Below are positions 45,861-58,094 of a stretch of 64,000 bases of DNA, one piece after another; the first letter of the stretch is position 1, and each line of letters opens with the position of its first letter. The stretch is from Viola odorata (taxonomy: Eukaryota > Streptophyta > Magnoliopsida > Malpighiales > Violaceae). The notes under the pieces were generated by a model, which searched no databases, was not told the DNA's origin, and saw only the letters and a list, made by a program, of their open reading frames with translations. Both the position numbers and the translations under genes were made by a program. The stretch lies in contig OY829542.1 of assembly GCA_963691705.1 (NCBI GenBank), forward strand, positions 36,814,579-36,878,578, read 5' to 3'.

Positions 45861-46828
45861 TTTCTAGAGAGAGACTTTTCTCTAGGTTTTATACTCGGTC
45901 TTTCTGTCGCTGGATTTCTTTTAAACTACAATCTCCCTATCATCTCCCTTTTATGGAGGTGATAACCCCCACCATCTCTGGATCCGGCTATGACTAGGAA
46001 TCAAAGGGAGGGTAATTTTGGTATACCTTTTTCTTTCAATAAAAGACCTCTCGTTCTTTCTTGATAAGGCTCCGACGAAGAGTGGTCGCTTGGGGTTTCA
46101 GTGAGCAGTGGTCTTGTCTTTGTTTGTTGCTTGCTCTTTCTGTTGCCAAATTTCTTTTAAAGTGCAATCTCCATATCATCTCCCTTTGTGGAGGTGATAA
46201 CCCCCAGGATTCGGATATGACTAGGAATCAGAGGGAGGGTAATTTTGGTATACCTTTTTTCTTTCAATAAAAGACCTCTTGTTCTTTCTTGATGAGGCTT
46301 CGACGAAGAGTGGTCGCTTGGGGTTTCGGTGAGTAGTGGTCTTGTCTAGTTTTTCTAGAGAGAGACTTTTCTTTAGGTTTTATACTCGGTCTTTCTATTG
46401 CCGGATTTCTTTTAAAGTGCAATCTCCCTATCATCTCCCTTTATGGAAGTGATAACCCCCACCACCTCTGGATCAGGCTACGACTAGGAATCAGAGGGAG
46501 GGTAATTTTGTATATATTTTTCTTTCAATAAAATACCTCTTGTTCTTTCCTGATGAGGCTCCGATGAAAAGTGGTGGCTTGGGGTTTTGGTGAGTAGTGG
46601 TCTTGTCTTTGCTTGTTAGAAGAGAGACTTTTCTCTAGGTTTTATACTCGATTTTTCTATTGCCAAATTTATTTTAAAGTGCAATCTCCCTATCATCTCC
46701 CTTTGTGGAAGTGATAACCCCCACCACCTCTGGATCCGGCTACAACTAGGAATTAGAGGGAGGGTAATTTTGGTATACATTTTTCTTTCAATAAAAGACC
46801 TCTTGTTCTTTTCTAATGAGGCTCTGAT
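45861..46828 (+). repeat. ~250-bp tandem array, about four units
   Basis: The phrase gataaccccc starts at about 45961, 46196, 46451 and 46713, giving spacings of 235, 255 and 262 bases. Each unit contains 'ttttatactcggtctttct', 'ctttcaataaaagacctct' and 'gaagagtggtcgcttggggt'. The last unit is cut at about 46828, and its remainder reappears at 58297-58360 after an 11.4-kb insertion. Confidence 0.9.
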
Positions 46829-48062
46829 GGGTGTCGAATCCGTCAAAAATAAATATAAGTTACAACTTGCCACTACGAATAAATAAATTGTAGATAGTAG
46901 TAAGAGGTTCGATCCATAGGGAGCTATGGTATAACTTTTGTGAAAACTTGTAATGATTGAAATAACACTTAGGTAAAATTGGTGGTTTTTGTATTAACAC
47001 TAAAATAAGAAAGTAAATAAAAACAAGTAACTGCCTTGGTCAAGACGACAGATTCAGAAATAGAAATCAAATAGGAGAGAGATTCCTAGTAGAGGCTGGC
47101 AGCTATGAGACATGAGATGCAATCATCGACGCAGGTGTATTCATCTTCAATCTACAGAGTTGTTATAGGATCAAGGTACGCTTATGACCCCTGCTTCCCT
47201 CCTGTATCAATACCACCTCAGGTACGCTTAGAGATGATGCCTAACTAACTACCACCTTGTTGGTTAAAGGGTTTACTAAGTTGGCTGATGAACGACTAGG
47301 GGAAGACAACTCCAGACTAGTATCTTCGAGCGTCAATTGGGACTAGATCTGATTAACTTTTCTCCCTACCGTTTCATGGACATCTACTAGCGCGTAGATG
47401 TCTACTTCGATTCTCTTAGTCAATAATCCATGACTAAGAGAAATGACTGCAGTATTGTCTATTCAACACCAAATTGACCAGATCTAATATCAAACAGAAA
47501 TATATTAAGAATAAATACGAAATTGATTAAATGCAAATTCAAAGATTAATAAGATCGTTTAGGTCTCATGCATGTTCGTGCTCATGCTTAGATGCCTCTA
47601 CTAAGAAAGATGTACTTAGCTACTCATTCTCATAACTGAAAGCAAAATTAAACAACATATTGAAAAATATAATAATAATCCTTTATTGCCGAAGGAACAA
47701 AAGTGTAGGTGAAAAATGGTGGTAGCAAATCAGAGAGAGGATTCCCAACCAGAGATGGCGGAATCTTCTCAAAACCCTAAGAAGAGTATAAATACTTCCT
47801 AGAAAATAGCTAAGAGCGAAATTAAAGGAAATAAAATCCTAATCAAATTTAAATTGTATTTTGAATTACTCTCTCCTCACCAAATAATCCTAACAAAGTG
47901 AAAATAGCGGAACACATCTTTAATCAGTCTGAGATTAATGCTTCCATCGTCAGGGCAGGAAAATCATCTACCACTACTTTTAATTCGTTGTCTGCTCTGT
48001 AGGTTTCTCCAAGATGGTGGATTGGCCAAGCGAATTTATCTTGGCCAAGAGAGATGACCTCC
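46829..48062 (-). mobile_element. Left half of an unclassified TE fragment (possible solo LTR), split by the LTR chain
   Basis: Starts near tgtcgaatcc at 46832, inside the ~250-bp array, and continues after the inserted chain at 58095-58290 (ending ...gctcaatca). Together it is about 1.4 kb with TG...CA ends. A ggttcgatccatagggag phrase at 46908 is reminiscent of LTR sequences of several gypsy families. I could not find a clean target duplication, so the solo LTR reading is tentative. Its - strand ORF runs across the chain's insertion point. Confidence 0.4.
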
Positions 48063-49017
48063 TGATACGATCCTAGTTGCTTAGGATGTGTAGCACGTAA
48101 TTTGATCATTGTTCAAAGATGGATTTCAATGCGGAAGAAGATAACTCACTTAAACAATTTAAGCCTGCTGATCGCTAAGCACCAACCAACCTAAATCCAA
48201 ACAAGGGAGGATCCTTGTCGAAGCACTAAGCCTATATCCCTTGTGGATATCAACCTAGGGCAGACAACAAGTAGGATGCAATTTCGGGTTTTACTTGTTT
48301 GACGACTCGAGTATTGCAGACTTGAGAAGGAACAAGGTTCAATTGATGAACAATGGGTATAGATTTAAAGAGAGAAGTCTCAATTTTATCAAAATAACAG
48401 CCAACTCAATAATGGAGCTAAACGGCTCCTTATAAAGAGTTTACAAGCAAACCCTAATAGGAATAGAAGTAGGAGTTCTAATTAAGGAAATTAACTTAAT
48501 TAACTAATTAACTAATTAACTAATTAACTAATCAAAGTAAATATAAATATAATTAAATACATTCCAGCAGCTCATGTCGAGTTCTCCATCATCGGGCCAA
48601 GGTTTGGGCCGAAACTTCAAGTTGTATGTTGTCTCGCGCATAGGTTGCGCACCATAATGTCGACTTCCATAAATTTCAAACCACTGGCCAACTGGGCTTA
48701 AACGTGTCCCAAACGAAAGCTAACATCCAAACGTTTCCAAAACATGGTCGATTGCACGATTCAAACTTGTACAGCGCCAGCTAGGGTCGGACGAAGTTGC
48801 CTGATGCGTCTTGGAATCCTTGTCTGCGTAGGACTACTATCAATGAGATTGTTGGCTTGATCTTTTGGATGTTCCACTCGTCCGAACGTCCTGAAATTTA
48901 GACACAATAAACACAACACATAGAGGTTTCCATAATCCCTGATCGGACTCCATCTGCTCCATCATGTCTTGACATTTTTGTCCATGTAGTCGGGTGATAC
49001 ATCTTGGGATCGTATCA
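48063..49017 (-). repeat. LTR 1 of the chain
   Basis: 955 bp, TGATAC...GTATCA, directly next to the cctcc duplication. It contains a short taattaactaat-type array near 48490-48535. Confidence 0.9.
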
Positions 49018-49672
49018 TTCCCTCCCTCTTCGGAAAGATTCATCCTCGAATCTTGCTCAGCATAATCTGCCCACGAAAGCTTCACAATTATATGCTCAAA
49101 GCATACTCGCCATCTCTTGTGCTTCCTTAGTTGTCATCTCTTGCGCTCCAAGGGTAAGACGCATGATGTGCTCAGGTATGTGTGAGGATTCACATCATTC
49201 CCTCTCCCTTCGAAAAGATTCGACCTCGAATCTGTACCTAGACCTGCACCACAATACCTTAAGTTAGTAATATCAAAGAAAGCACAAATCGAACTATACC
49301 AACCTTGTAAATCGATTGATTTTTTTTATTCGAACGCCCAACAAAGACAGCTTTCCAACGGATCCTTTTTCACTCAAATCGGACTTCAATAGCTATATAT
49401 TAAAATTCAATTTCGACTTGACAGAAATTTGCACAGATTTTCTTTTGTATTTCTTATCCTCTTTGTTGGTACAAAACGCAAGTAATTTAGCTAATTTCAA
49501 CACAACAAACTGGACTGAAAACACAACCAATTGTTATTCAAGTAATGAACCAAGCACACAAGGAAATCGGTTTTAGAATGGAGTAGAAGAAGAAACCGAT
49601 TTCAGCAATGAAAACTTGAAAACAATTAAAGATACTTACCAATCTTTGAACGCCTTAAGCTCCGCTACCAAC
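49018..49672 (-). other. Internal region 1 (655 bp, deleted)
   Basis: Contains only the 3' end segment (49018-49310) joined to the leader and primer-site segment (49312-49672). Comparison with internal region 2 places the junction at a shared taaat, so about 3 kb including gag and the second ORF were removed. Confidence 0.8.
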
Positions 49673-50637
49673 TAATACGATCCTAGTTGCTTAGGATGCG
49701 TAGCACGTAATTTGATCGTTGTTCAAAGATGGATTTCAATGCGGAAGAAGATAACTCACTTAAAAAATTTAAGCCTGCTGATCGATAAGCACCAGCCAAC
49801 CAAAATCCGAACAATGGAGGATCCTTGTCGAATCACTAAGCCCATATCCCTTGTGGATATCAACCTAGGGCAGACAACAAGTAGGATGCAATTTCGGATT
49901 TTACTTGTTTGACGACTCGAGTATTGCAGACTTGAAAAGGAACAAGGTTCAATTGATGAACAATGGGCAGAGATTTGAAGAGAGAAGTCTCAATTTTATC
50001 AAAATAATAGCCAACTCAATAATGGAGCTAAACGGTTCCTTATAAAGAGTTTACAAGCAAACCCTAATAGGAATAGAAGTAGGAGTTCTAATTAAGGAAA
50101 TTAACTTAATTAACTAATTAACTAATTAACTAATCAACTAATTAAAGTAAATATAAATATAATTAAATACATTCCAGCAGCTCATGTGGAGTTCTCCATC
50201 ATCGGGCCAAGGTTTGGGCCGAACTTCAAGTTGTATGTTGTCTCGCGCACAGACTGCGCACCATAATGTCGACTTCCATAAAGTTCAAACCACTGGGCCA
50301 AATGGGCTTAAACTTGTCCCAAACGAAAGCTAACATCCAGACGTTTCTAAAACATAGCCGATCGCACGATTCAAACTTGTACAACGCCAGTTAGGGTCGG
50401 ACGAAGTGGCCTGATGCGTCTTGGAATCCTTGTCTGCGTAGGACTACTGTCAACGAGAATATTGGCTTGATCTTTTGGATGTTCCACTCGTCCAAACGTC
50501 CTGAAATTTAGACACAGTAAACAAAACATATAGAGGTTTCCATAAAGCCTTTCTAATCCCTGATCGGACTCCATCTGCTCCATCATGTCGTGACTTTTTA
50601 TCCATGTAGTCGCGTGATACATCTTGGGATCGTATCA
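49673..50637 (-). repeat. LTR 2 of the chain
   Basis: 965 bp. The outer end reads taatac where the other copies have tgatac, so its terminal dinucleotide is mutated. Otherwise it closely matches LTRs 1 and 3. Confidence 0.9.
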
Positions 50638-50753
50638 TTCCCTCCCTCTTCGGAAAGATTCGCCCTCGAATCTTACTCAGCATAATCTCCTCACGAAAGC
50701 TTCACTATTATATGCTCAAAGCGTACTCGCCATCTCTTGTGCTTCCTTAGTTG

Positions 50754-52268
50754 TCATCTCTTGTGCTCCAAGTGTAAGACGCATGATGTGCTAAGGTATG
50801 TGTGAGGATTCGCATCATTCCCTCTCCCTTTGAAAATATTCGACCTCGAATCTGTACCTAGACCTGCACCACAATACCTTAAGTTAGTAATATCAAAGTG
50901 AGCACAAATCGAACCATACCAACCTTGTAAATTCAACTTGGCAGCAACGTCTCTAAACATGTGAATGCGTCGAGTAAGACTATTGCCCCAAGCGGCTACT
51001 CTTGCTTGAACTTGGTTTAGAGACCGTCTCCGGCGTAAGCGCTGCCAAACCCAAGCTCTTATCTTGAAGGATCCACTCATCCTTCCATGGTTTCCCAAAG
51101 TTGCCATCTTGACACTCAAGCGCGCACCATAGCGGTTGGCTTGTCCATGGGTTGTCCGCATTACTTCTATCTCTTTGCTACCACTTATACTAAACAATAT
51201 ACTCAAAGGCCGCAATATTAAACCGAATAATGTTATATGAATGAAACCATATATGAGTTTAAGCAATAATCCCCAAACAGTAGCATGTATAGAAAGGAAG
51301 TAAGTAAATAAAATAAATTGAAAGCATTGCGTCCATGTAAACTCATACTTACAAACTGAAACATGCCATGAGGACTCAAGTGCCTATGGATCCACATTGC
51401 TTGAAACTCCGAATTGTGGTTGACAAGATGTCTCAATTAACATCTTCGTGCTCGGCCTCCTCCACAATTCCATCCATGAGTCACTAAGTGACTCCTCCAT
51501 GTGATCACTAACAATACTCCAAGGTACAACATGTGAAAGCATAACATCCTTAAAGAATATGTTAGTAATAGTTGCGCTATATTGATGTATCAAACCAGCA
51601 TCATATGACTAATACACAGTCAAATCGTGTAACGAACTACACAACTAAATTAAGCGCTCATGCTTGCTATGGTATCCTTTATGCATACAAAACATAGATT
51701 TTGTGTTAAATAAATAACCTTTATAGACTTCACAAAAATCAGAATCATTAGCATAAAGATTAACCCTAGGTGTAACCTCAAGCGATTTTTCACGAAGTGA
51801 CTTTTTATCAATACTACCCATAAGACTCAAAGGAACATCATGTAAAGACATATCATTCCTATAAATTAAACCAGTAATATTAATTAAATCACAGCAACTC
51901 ATCAAACAATCATCAAACACATCATGCTCATCTAAATTTCGCAAAAGATCATGCGACCGATATAAGAAATTGCGTCTGAAAAGAGCTCCTCCAAATCCTG
52001 TCGGCTTAAACACAAAATTTTCATGAAATTCACACTTGGAAGAATAGTTATCTAATGTAAAAACATGTGTAAATCCAATTAAATTTGTGTTAGAGACAAC
52101 ACAATCCATGTCTCTCGGTCTAGCCAACATACCAATTTGTTTTCGCTTTCGCGAGTAATTTTCAAAGGCATATGACTTGACCTTCGGTGCTTGCATATAA
52201 TCATCATCATTTAAATTAATTTTAGAACCAGAAGCATAAAAATTAATGATGTTTATATACTCACACAA
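50754..52268 (-). pseudogene. Unrecognised ORF (up to ~505 codons, hydrophobic segments), copy in internal region 2
   Basis: One reading frame, interrupted by stops at about 51645, 51384 and one or more between there and 51266. The matching copy at 55457-56812 is open at the first two sites (Trp codons there), so they are later mutations. The N-terminal half is Cys/Asp-rich (CDLINIT, HDVFDDCLMSCC). The middle has hydrophobic segments (ILFTYFLSVHATVWGLLL and FIHITLFGLMLLPLSILF, read from the other copy) compatible with two membrane spans. The C-terminal part is Arg-rich (VWQRLRRRRSL) and ends near a TDSRSN.FKGRGND phrase that resembles gypsy 3' coding ends. No clear ATG. Function unknown; an envelope-like role is only a guess. 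Confidence 0.5.
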
Positions 52269-52748
52269 ATCGCTCCTTAGGGAAGAGAGCCATTACATAC
52301 CCTTTCGGTTAGGGTTGGCCGAAATAGGCACCATGGATGCACAAGGTTCTTTCCCTCTTCTTGGTGGTAAGGTAAGAGGCTTCTCTTCTGCCAAAAATCT
52401 TCTCTTGTTCTGCACATTAGGAGAAATAAGAATAGAAGGGAAAACAATCGGATTAGGGTTAGGAAAATCTAAGCGCAATGGCTAAATTTTCAGTTTTTGG
52501 TAGCTTGCGCCAAAACAGATTTTTTATGCATGTAATGCATCCCTCACTTTTTCTCTCTTGGCATAAACACACATCTCTCCTTTTTTAATGATGCCACTCT
52601 CTGCATGCTCTTTATTTTCATGCAAGTGTTTTAAACTCTCATCTCTTTTCCCATGCTCACTCTTTTCATGGGGGCTGTTTTCCTCATTATTTCTCTCTTT
52701 CTTTTCAGCACTCAACTCTCCTATTTTTCTCTCAATATCCCTTGTGAT

Positions 52749-53483
52749 TTAAGACTTGGCATAAGCTTTCTCAAGTAGCTTTTGCTCCTCATCTTTCGCC
52801 TTTGACTTAGTAGGCCTGATACTATGATAAAGAGACCTCTTCTTTCTTTGCTTCTCTATACTAATTGCCTTTTGTAACATATCCTCTAAGTAGAAGAACT
52901 CAGTGTAATACAGTGGATCGATTATCTCTCGGTTGAGGCCTTCGAAGAATCTTACCATCGTCTCCCTTTCGGTCTCCTTGACTTGTGCTCTCTCTAAAGC
53001 AATCTCCATCTCATTAAAGTACTCTTCAACACTCTTATTTCCTTGTGTCAAGGTCTCCATCTTTCGGAGAAGCTCACGGCTGAAGTGAGTGGGAACAAAA
53101 CGATTCCTCATAACCCTCTTCATCACTTCCCAATTCTGAATTGGAAGGCTCCCCATGGCAGCTCGTTTAAGGTTGATCTGATCCCACCAATTAACCGCAT
53201 ACTCACCAAATGCAGCTGCTGCTAGCTTTACTTTCTTCCTTTCCGAATAATCATGGCAGCGAAATATAGATTGTACATCTCGCTCCCAATCCAAGTAAGC
53301 ATTCGGATTGTACACTACTTCAAAAGGCGGAAGTCTTACCCTTGACTCACTTTTCTTATATGTCTCGACCTTAGCCCTCAAACCAACTGAGATCTTCCTC
53401 CTTTCACGCCTATCATACTGCCCTTGCCTCGGATAGGCATCATCCTCATAATCTCACCTCTCGGACCATTACGTGTAAGACAT
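52749..53483 (-). pseudogene. Retrotransposon gag of the chain
   Basis: The frame from 53381 to 52749 is open and has the chromovirus-type gag core: AYLDWERDVQSIFRCHDYSE, AVNWWDQINLKRA, RNRFVPTHFSRELLRKME, GNKSVEEYFNEMEIALERA and REIIDPLYYTEFFYLEDM. The likely start is ATG 53483-53481. Two stops in the first ten codons of this copy are sense codons (Gln, Arg) in the copy at 56963. No zinc knuckle follows; the C-terminus is basic. Gag would package element RNA. Two nonsense changes make this copy doubtful. Confidence 0.85.
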
Positions 53484-54375
53484 TCTGTAACTCCTGTAAA
53501 TTCACAACACTAGCAAACAAACGTAAAATTTCTACTAAACCTAGCACCCCCTCACGTGTTTACTCTCGTGTTTAACTCTCTATTAATCTCACAAAAATCA
53601 CACAAAATCCCTGCAATTGTTCAAGCGTTAGCGAGACTCAAGAGTTGAAGAAAAAGCTTCTAAGAAGACTCTCAAAGAAAACTAGCACTGAAAAGAATGG
53701 TAACTAATTAAACAAATAGTAAGTAGAGTAGAGGGCAATTTCAAGGAATCAAAGAAAGCTCAAATTGACTCGAAATGACTCAAACAATTTTAACTTTCAG
53801 TTCTGATTTTAATATGCAATTGCACCTCAATTCGCTTCCTTGCTAAATCTAGTCTTTGTGGAGCAAATACCTCTATATATTTTTGTATTTGCAGAATCGA
53901 ATTCCTTTCTTACTTTCTTTTTTTGGAATTTTCTCTTTTCTTTTTTTTTTCTTTTTTTGACTATGAACATAGTTTAGTGTTTCGCTCAGAACTTTTTACT
54001 CTGGACTCTAAATCGATTGATTCTTTTTTATTCGAACGCCCAACAAACAAAGCTTTCCAACGGATCCTTTTTCACTCAAATGAAAACTTCAATAGATATA
54101 TATTAAAATTCAATTTCGACTTGACAAAAATTTGCATGGATTTTCTTTTGTATTTTGTGTCCTCTTTGTTGGAACAAAACGCAAGTAATTTAGCTAATTT
54201 CAACACAACAAACTGGACTGAAAACACAACCAATTGTTATTCAAGTAATGAACCAAGCACACAAGGAAATTGGTTTTAGAATGGAGTAGAAGAAGAAACC
54301 GATTTCAGCAATGAAAACTTGAAAACAATTAAAGATACTTACCAATCTTTGAACGCCTTAAGCTCCGCTACCAAC
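53484..54375 (-). other. Leader of internal region 2
   Basis: Non-coding leader between the LTR at 54376 and the gag start. The primer-site-like sequence is directly beside the LTR (about 54352-54373). The leader contains a T-rich run at 53930-53960 and several short ORFs without support. Confidence 0.55.
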
Positions 54376-55340
54376 TGATACGATCCTAGTTGCTTAGGAT
54401 ACGTAGCACGTAATTTGATAGTTGTTCAAAGATGGATATCAATGCGGAAGAAGATAACTCACTTAAACAATTTAAGCATGCTGATCGATAAGCACCAGCC
54501 AACTAAAATCCGAACAAGGGAGGATCCTTGTCGAATCACTAAGCCTATATCCCTTGTGGATATCAACCTAGGGCAGACAATAAGTAGGATACAATTACGG
54601 GTTTTACTTGTTTGACGACTCGAGTATTGCAGACTTGAGAAGGAACAAGGTTCAATTGATGAACAATGGGCAGAGATTTGAAGAGAGAAGTCTCAATTTT
54701 ATCAAAATAATAGCCAACTCAATAATGGAGCTAAACGACTCCTTATAAAGAGTTTACAAGCAAACCCTAATAGGAATAGAAGTAGGAGTTCTAATTAAGG
54801 AAATTAACTTAATTAAATAATTAACTAATTAACTAATCAACTAATTAAAGTAAATATAAATATAATTAAATACATTCCAGCAGCTCATGTCGAGTTCTCC
54901 ATCATCGGGCCAAGGTTTGGGCCGAACTTCAAGTTGTATGTTGTCTCGCGCACAGACTGCGCACCATAATGTAGACTTCCATAAAGTTCAAACCACTGGG
55001 CCAAATCGGCTTAAACTTGTCCCAAATGAAAGCTAACATCCAGGCGTTTCTAAAACATGGTCAATCGCATGATTCGAACTTGTACAACGCCGGCTAGGGT
55101 CGGACGAAGTGGCCTGATGCGTCTTGAAATCCTTGTCTGCGTAGGACTACTGTCAACGAGAATGTTGGCTTGATCTTTTGGACGTTCCACTCGTCCAAAC
55201 GTCTAAAATTTGGACACAGTAAACACAACACATAGAGGTTTCCGTAAAGCCTTTCTGATCCCTGATCGGACTCCATCTGCTCCATCATGTCTTGACGTTT
55301 TTATCCTTATAGTCGCGTGATACATCTTGGGATCGTATCA
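54376..55340 (-). repeat. LTR 3 of the chain
   Basis: 965 bp, TGATAC...GTATCA, intact ends. Confidence 0.92.
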
Positions 55341-55456
55341 TTCCCTCCCTCTTCGGAAATATTCATCCTTGAATCTTACTCAGCATAATCTGCTCACGAA
55401 AGCTTCACAATTTCATGCTCAAAGCATACTCTCCATCTCTTGTGCTTCTTTAGTTG

Positions 55457-56812
55457 TCATCTCTTGCGCTCCAAGGGTAAGACGCATGATGTGCTAAGGT
55501 ATGTGTGAGGATTCACATCATTCCCTCTCCCTTTGAAAAGATTCGACCTCGAATCTGTACCTAGACCTGCACCACAATACCTTAAGTTAGTAATATCAAA
55601 GTAAGCACAAATCGAACCATACCGACCTTGTAAATTCAACTTGGCAGCAACGTCTCTAAACATGTGAATGTGTCGAGTAAGGCTATTGCTCCAAGTGGCT
55701 ACTCTTGCTTGAACATGATTTAGGGACCGTCTCCGGCGTAAACGCTGCCAAACCCAAGTTCTTATCTTGAAGGATCCACTCATCCTTCCATGGTTTCCCA
55801 AAGTTTCCATCTTGACACTCAAGCGCGCACCATAACGCTTAGCTTGTCTATGGGCTGTCCGCATTACTTCGATCTCTTTGCTACCACTTATACTAAACAA
55901 TATACTCAAAGGAAGCAACATTAAACCGAATAATGTTATATGAATGAAACCATATATGAGTTTAAGCAATAATCCCCAAACAGTAGCATGAACCGAAAGG
56001 AAGTAAGTAAATAAAATAAATTGAAAGCATTGCGTCCATGTAAACTCATACTTACAAACCGAAACATGCCATGAGGACTCAAGTGCCCATGGATCCACAT
56101 TGCTTAAAACTCCGAATTGTGGTTGACAAGATGTCTCAATTAACATCTTCGTGCTCGGCCTCCTCCACAATTCCATCCACGAGTCACTAAGTGACTCCTC
56201 CATGTGATTACTAACAATACTTCAAGGTACAACATGTGAAAGCATAACATCCTTAAAGAATATGTTAGTAATAGTTGCGCTATATTGATGTATCAAACCA
56301 GCATCATATGACCAATACACAGTCAAATCGTGTAACGAACTACACAACCAAATTAAGCGCTCATGCTTGCTATGGTATCCTTTATCCATACAAAACATAG
56401 ATTTTGTGTCAAATAAATAACCTTTATAGACTTCACAAAAATCAGAATCTTTAGCATAAAGATTAACCCTAGGTGTAACCTCAAGTGATTTTTCACTAAG
56501 TGACTTTTTATCAATACTACCAATAAGACTCAAAGGAACATCATGTGAAGACATATCATTCCTATAAATTAAATGAGTGATATTAATTAAATCACAGCAG
56601 CTCATCAAACAATCATCAAACACATCATGCTCATGAAAATTTCGCAAAAGATCATGCGACCGATATACGCAATTGCGTCTGAAAAGCGCTCCTCCAAATC
56701 CTGTCGGCTTAAAAACAAAATTTTCATGAAATTCACACTTGGCAGAATAGTTATCTAATGTAAAAACATGTGTAAATCCAATTAAATTTGTGTTAGAGAC
56801 AACACAATCCAT
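55457..56812 (-). pseudogene. Unrecognised ORF with hydrophobic segments, copy in internal region 3
   Basis: Two open blocks, 56812-56222 and 56203-55457, lie in the same frame and are separated by a single stop (TGA at 56224-56222, Trp in the other copy). A Met codon begins MDCVVSNTNLIGF at 56812 and is a possible start. The hydrophobic region lies at about 56040-55890. The sequence closely follows the copy in internal region 2. I recognise no domain. The near-open state over more than 450 codons in two copies suggests that it was translated when the family was active. Confidence 0.55.
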
Positions 56813-56963
56813 GTCTTACCCTTGACTCATTTTTCTTATATGTCTCGGCCTTAGCCCTCAAACCAACCATGATCTTCCTCCTTTCACGCCTATCATACTG
56901 CCCTTGCCTCGGATAGGCACCATCCTCATAATCTCGCCTCTCGGACCATTGCGTGTAAGACAT
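56813..56963 (-). pseudogene. gag 5' stub in internal region 3
   Basis: Only the first ~45 codons of gag remain, from ATG 56963-56961 (MSYTQWSERRDYEDGAYPR and a basic stretch). They are joined at a shared gtct to the second ORF at about 56815. The deletion removed the rest of gag and the spacer (about 1.2 kb relative to region 2). Confidence 0.75.
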
Positions 56964-57674
56964 TCTGTAATTCCTGTAAATTCACAACACTAGCAAACAA
57001 ACATAAAATTTGTACTAAACCTAGCACTCCCTAACGTGTTTACTCTCGTGTTTAACTCTCTATTAATCTCACAAAATCCCTACAATTGTTCAAGCGTTAG
57101 CGAGACTCAAGAGTTCAAGAAAAAGCTTCCAAGAAGACTCTCAAAGAAAACTAGCACTGAAAAGAATGGTGACACTTGATATTTGAGTAATTGCAAGAAC
57201 AACCAATTAAACAAATAGCAAGTAGAGTAGAAGGCAATTTCAAGGAATCAAAGAAAGCTCAAATTGACTCGAAAGGACTTAAACAATTTTAACTTTCAGT
57301 TCTGATTTTAATATGTAATTGCACCTCAATTCGTTTCCTTGCTAAATCTAGCCTTTGTGGCGCAAATACTTCTATATATTTTTGTATTTGCTGAATCGAA
57401 TTCCATTCTTTCTTTCTTTTTTTTGGAATTTTCTCTTTTCTCCTTTTTTTTCTTTTTTTGACTATGAGCATAGTTTAGTATTTCGCTCACAACTTTTTAC
57501 TCCGGACTCCGAATAGACTAATTCTTTTTGATTCGAACGCCCAACAAACACAGCTTTCCAACGGATCCTTTTTCAGTCAAGTAGGACTTTAATAGCTATA
57601 TATTAAAATTCAATTTTCTTTTGTATTTCATGTCCTTTTTGTTGGTAGAAAACGCAAGTAATTTAGCTAATTTG

Positions 57675-58089
57675 TACCAAGTTGTATGTTGTCTCGCACA
57701 CAGACTATATACCATAATGTCGACTTCCATAAATTTCAAACCACTGGGCCAAATGGGCTTAAACTTGTCCCAAACGAAAGCTAACATCCAGACGTTTCCA
57801 AAACATGGTCGATTGCATGATTCAGACTTGTACAATGCCGGCTAGGGTCGGACGAAGTTGCCTGATGTGTCTTGGAATCCTTGTCTGCGTAGGACTACTG
57901 TCAACGAGAATGTTGGCTTGATCTTTTAGACGTTCCACTCGTCCAAACGTCCTGAAATTTGGACACAATAAACAAAACACATAGAGGTTTCCATAAAGCC
58001 TTTCTGATCCCTGATCAGACTCCATCTGCTCCATCATATCTTGACACTTTTGTCCATGTAGTCGCGTGATACATCTTGCGATCGTATCA
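57675..58089 (-). repeat. LTR 4 of the chain, truncated
   Basis: Only the part from caagttgtatgttg to the end gcgatcgtatca remains. The primer site and the first half of the LTR are deleted by a junction near 57670. It borders the right cctcc duplication. Confidence 0.85.
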
Positions 58090-58094
58090 CCTCC

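Larger units (their letters stand above)
48063..58089 (-). mobile_element. Tandem chain of one LTR-retrotransposon family with a single TSD
   Basis: LTRs at 48063-49017, 49673-50637, 54376-55340 and a partial one at about 57675-58089 alternate with three internal regions of unequal length. LTR ends are TGATACGATCC...GGATCGTATCA. The whole block is flanked by cctcc at 48058-48062 and 58090-58094, one 5-bp duplication, so one insertion later expanded by unequal exchange between LTRs. Orientation is -, shown by gag and by the primer-site-like sequence after each LTR (gttggtagcggagcttaagg; initiator-Met type, two or three mismatches). No protease, RT or integrase is seen. This resembles gag-only non-autonomous (TR-GAG) elements. 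Confidence 0.85.
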
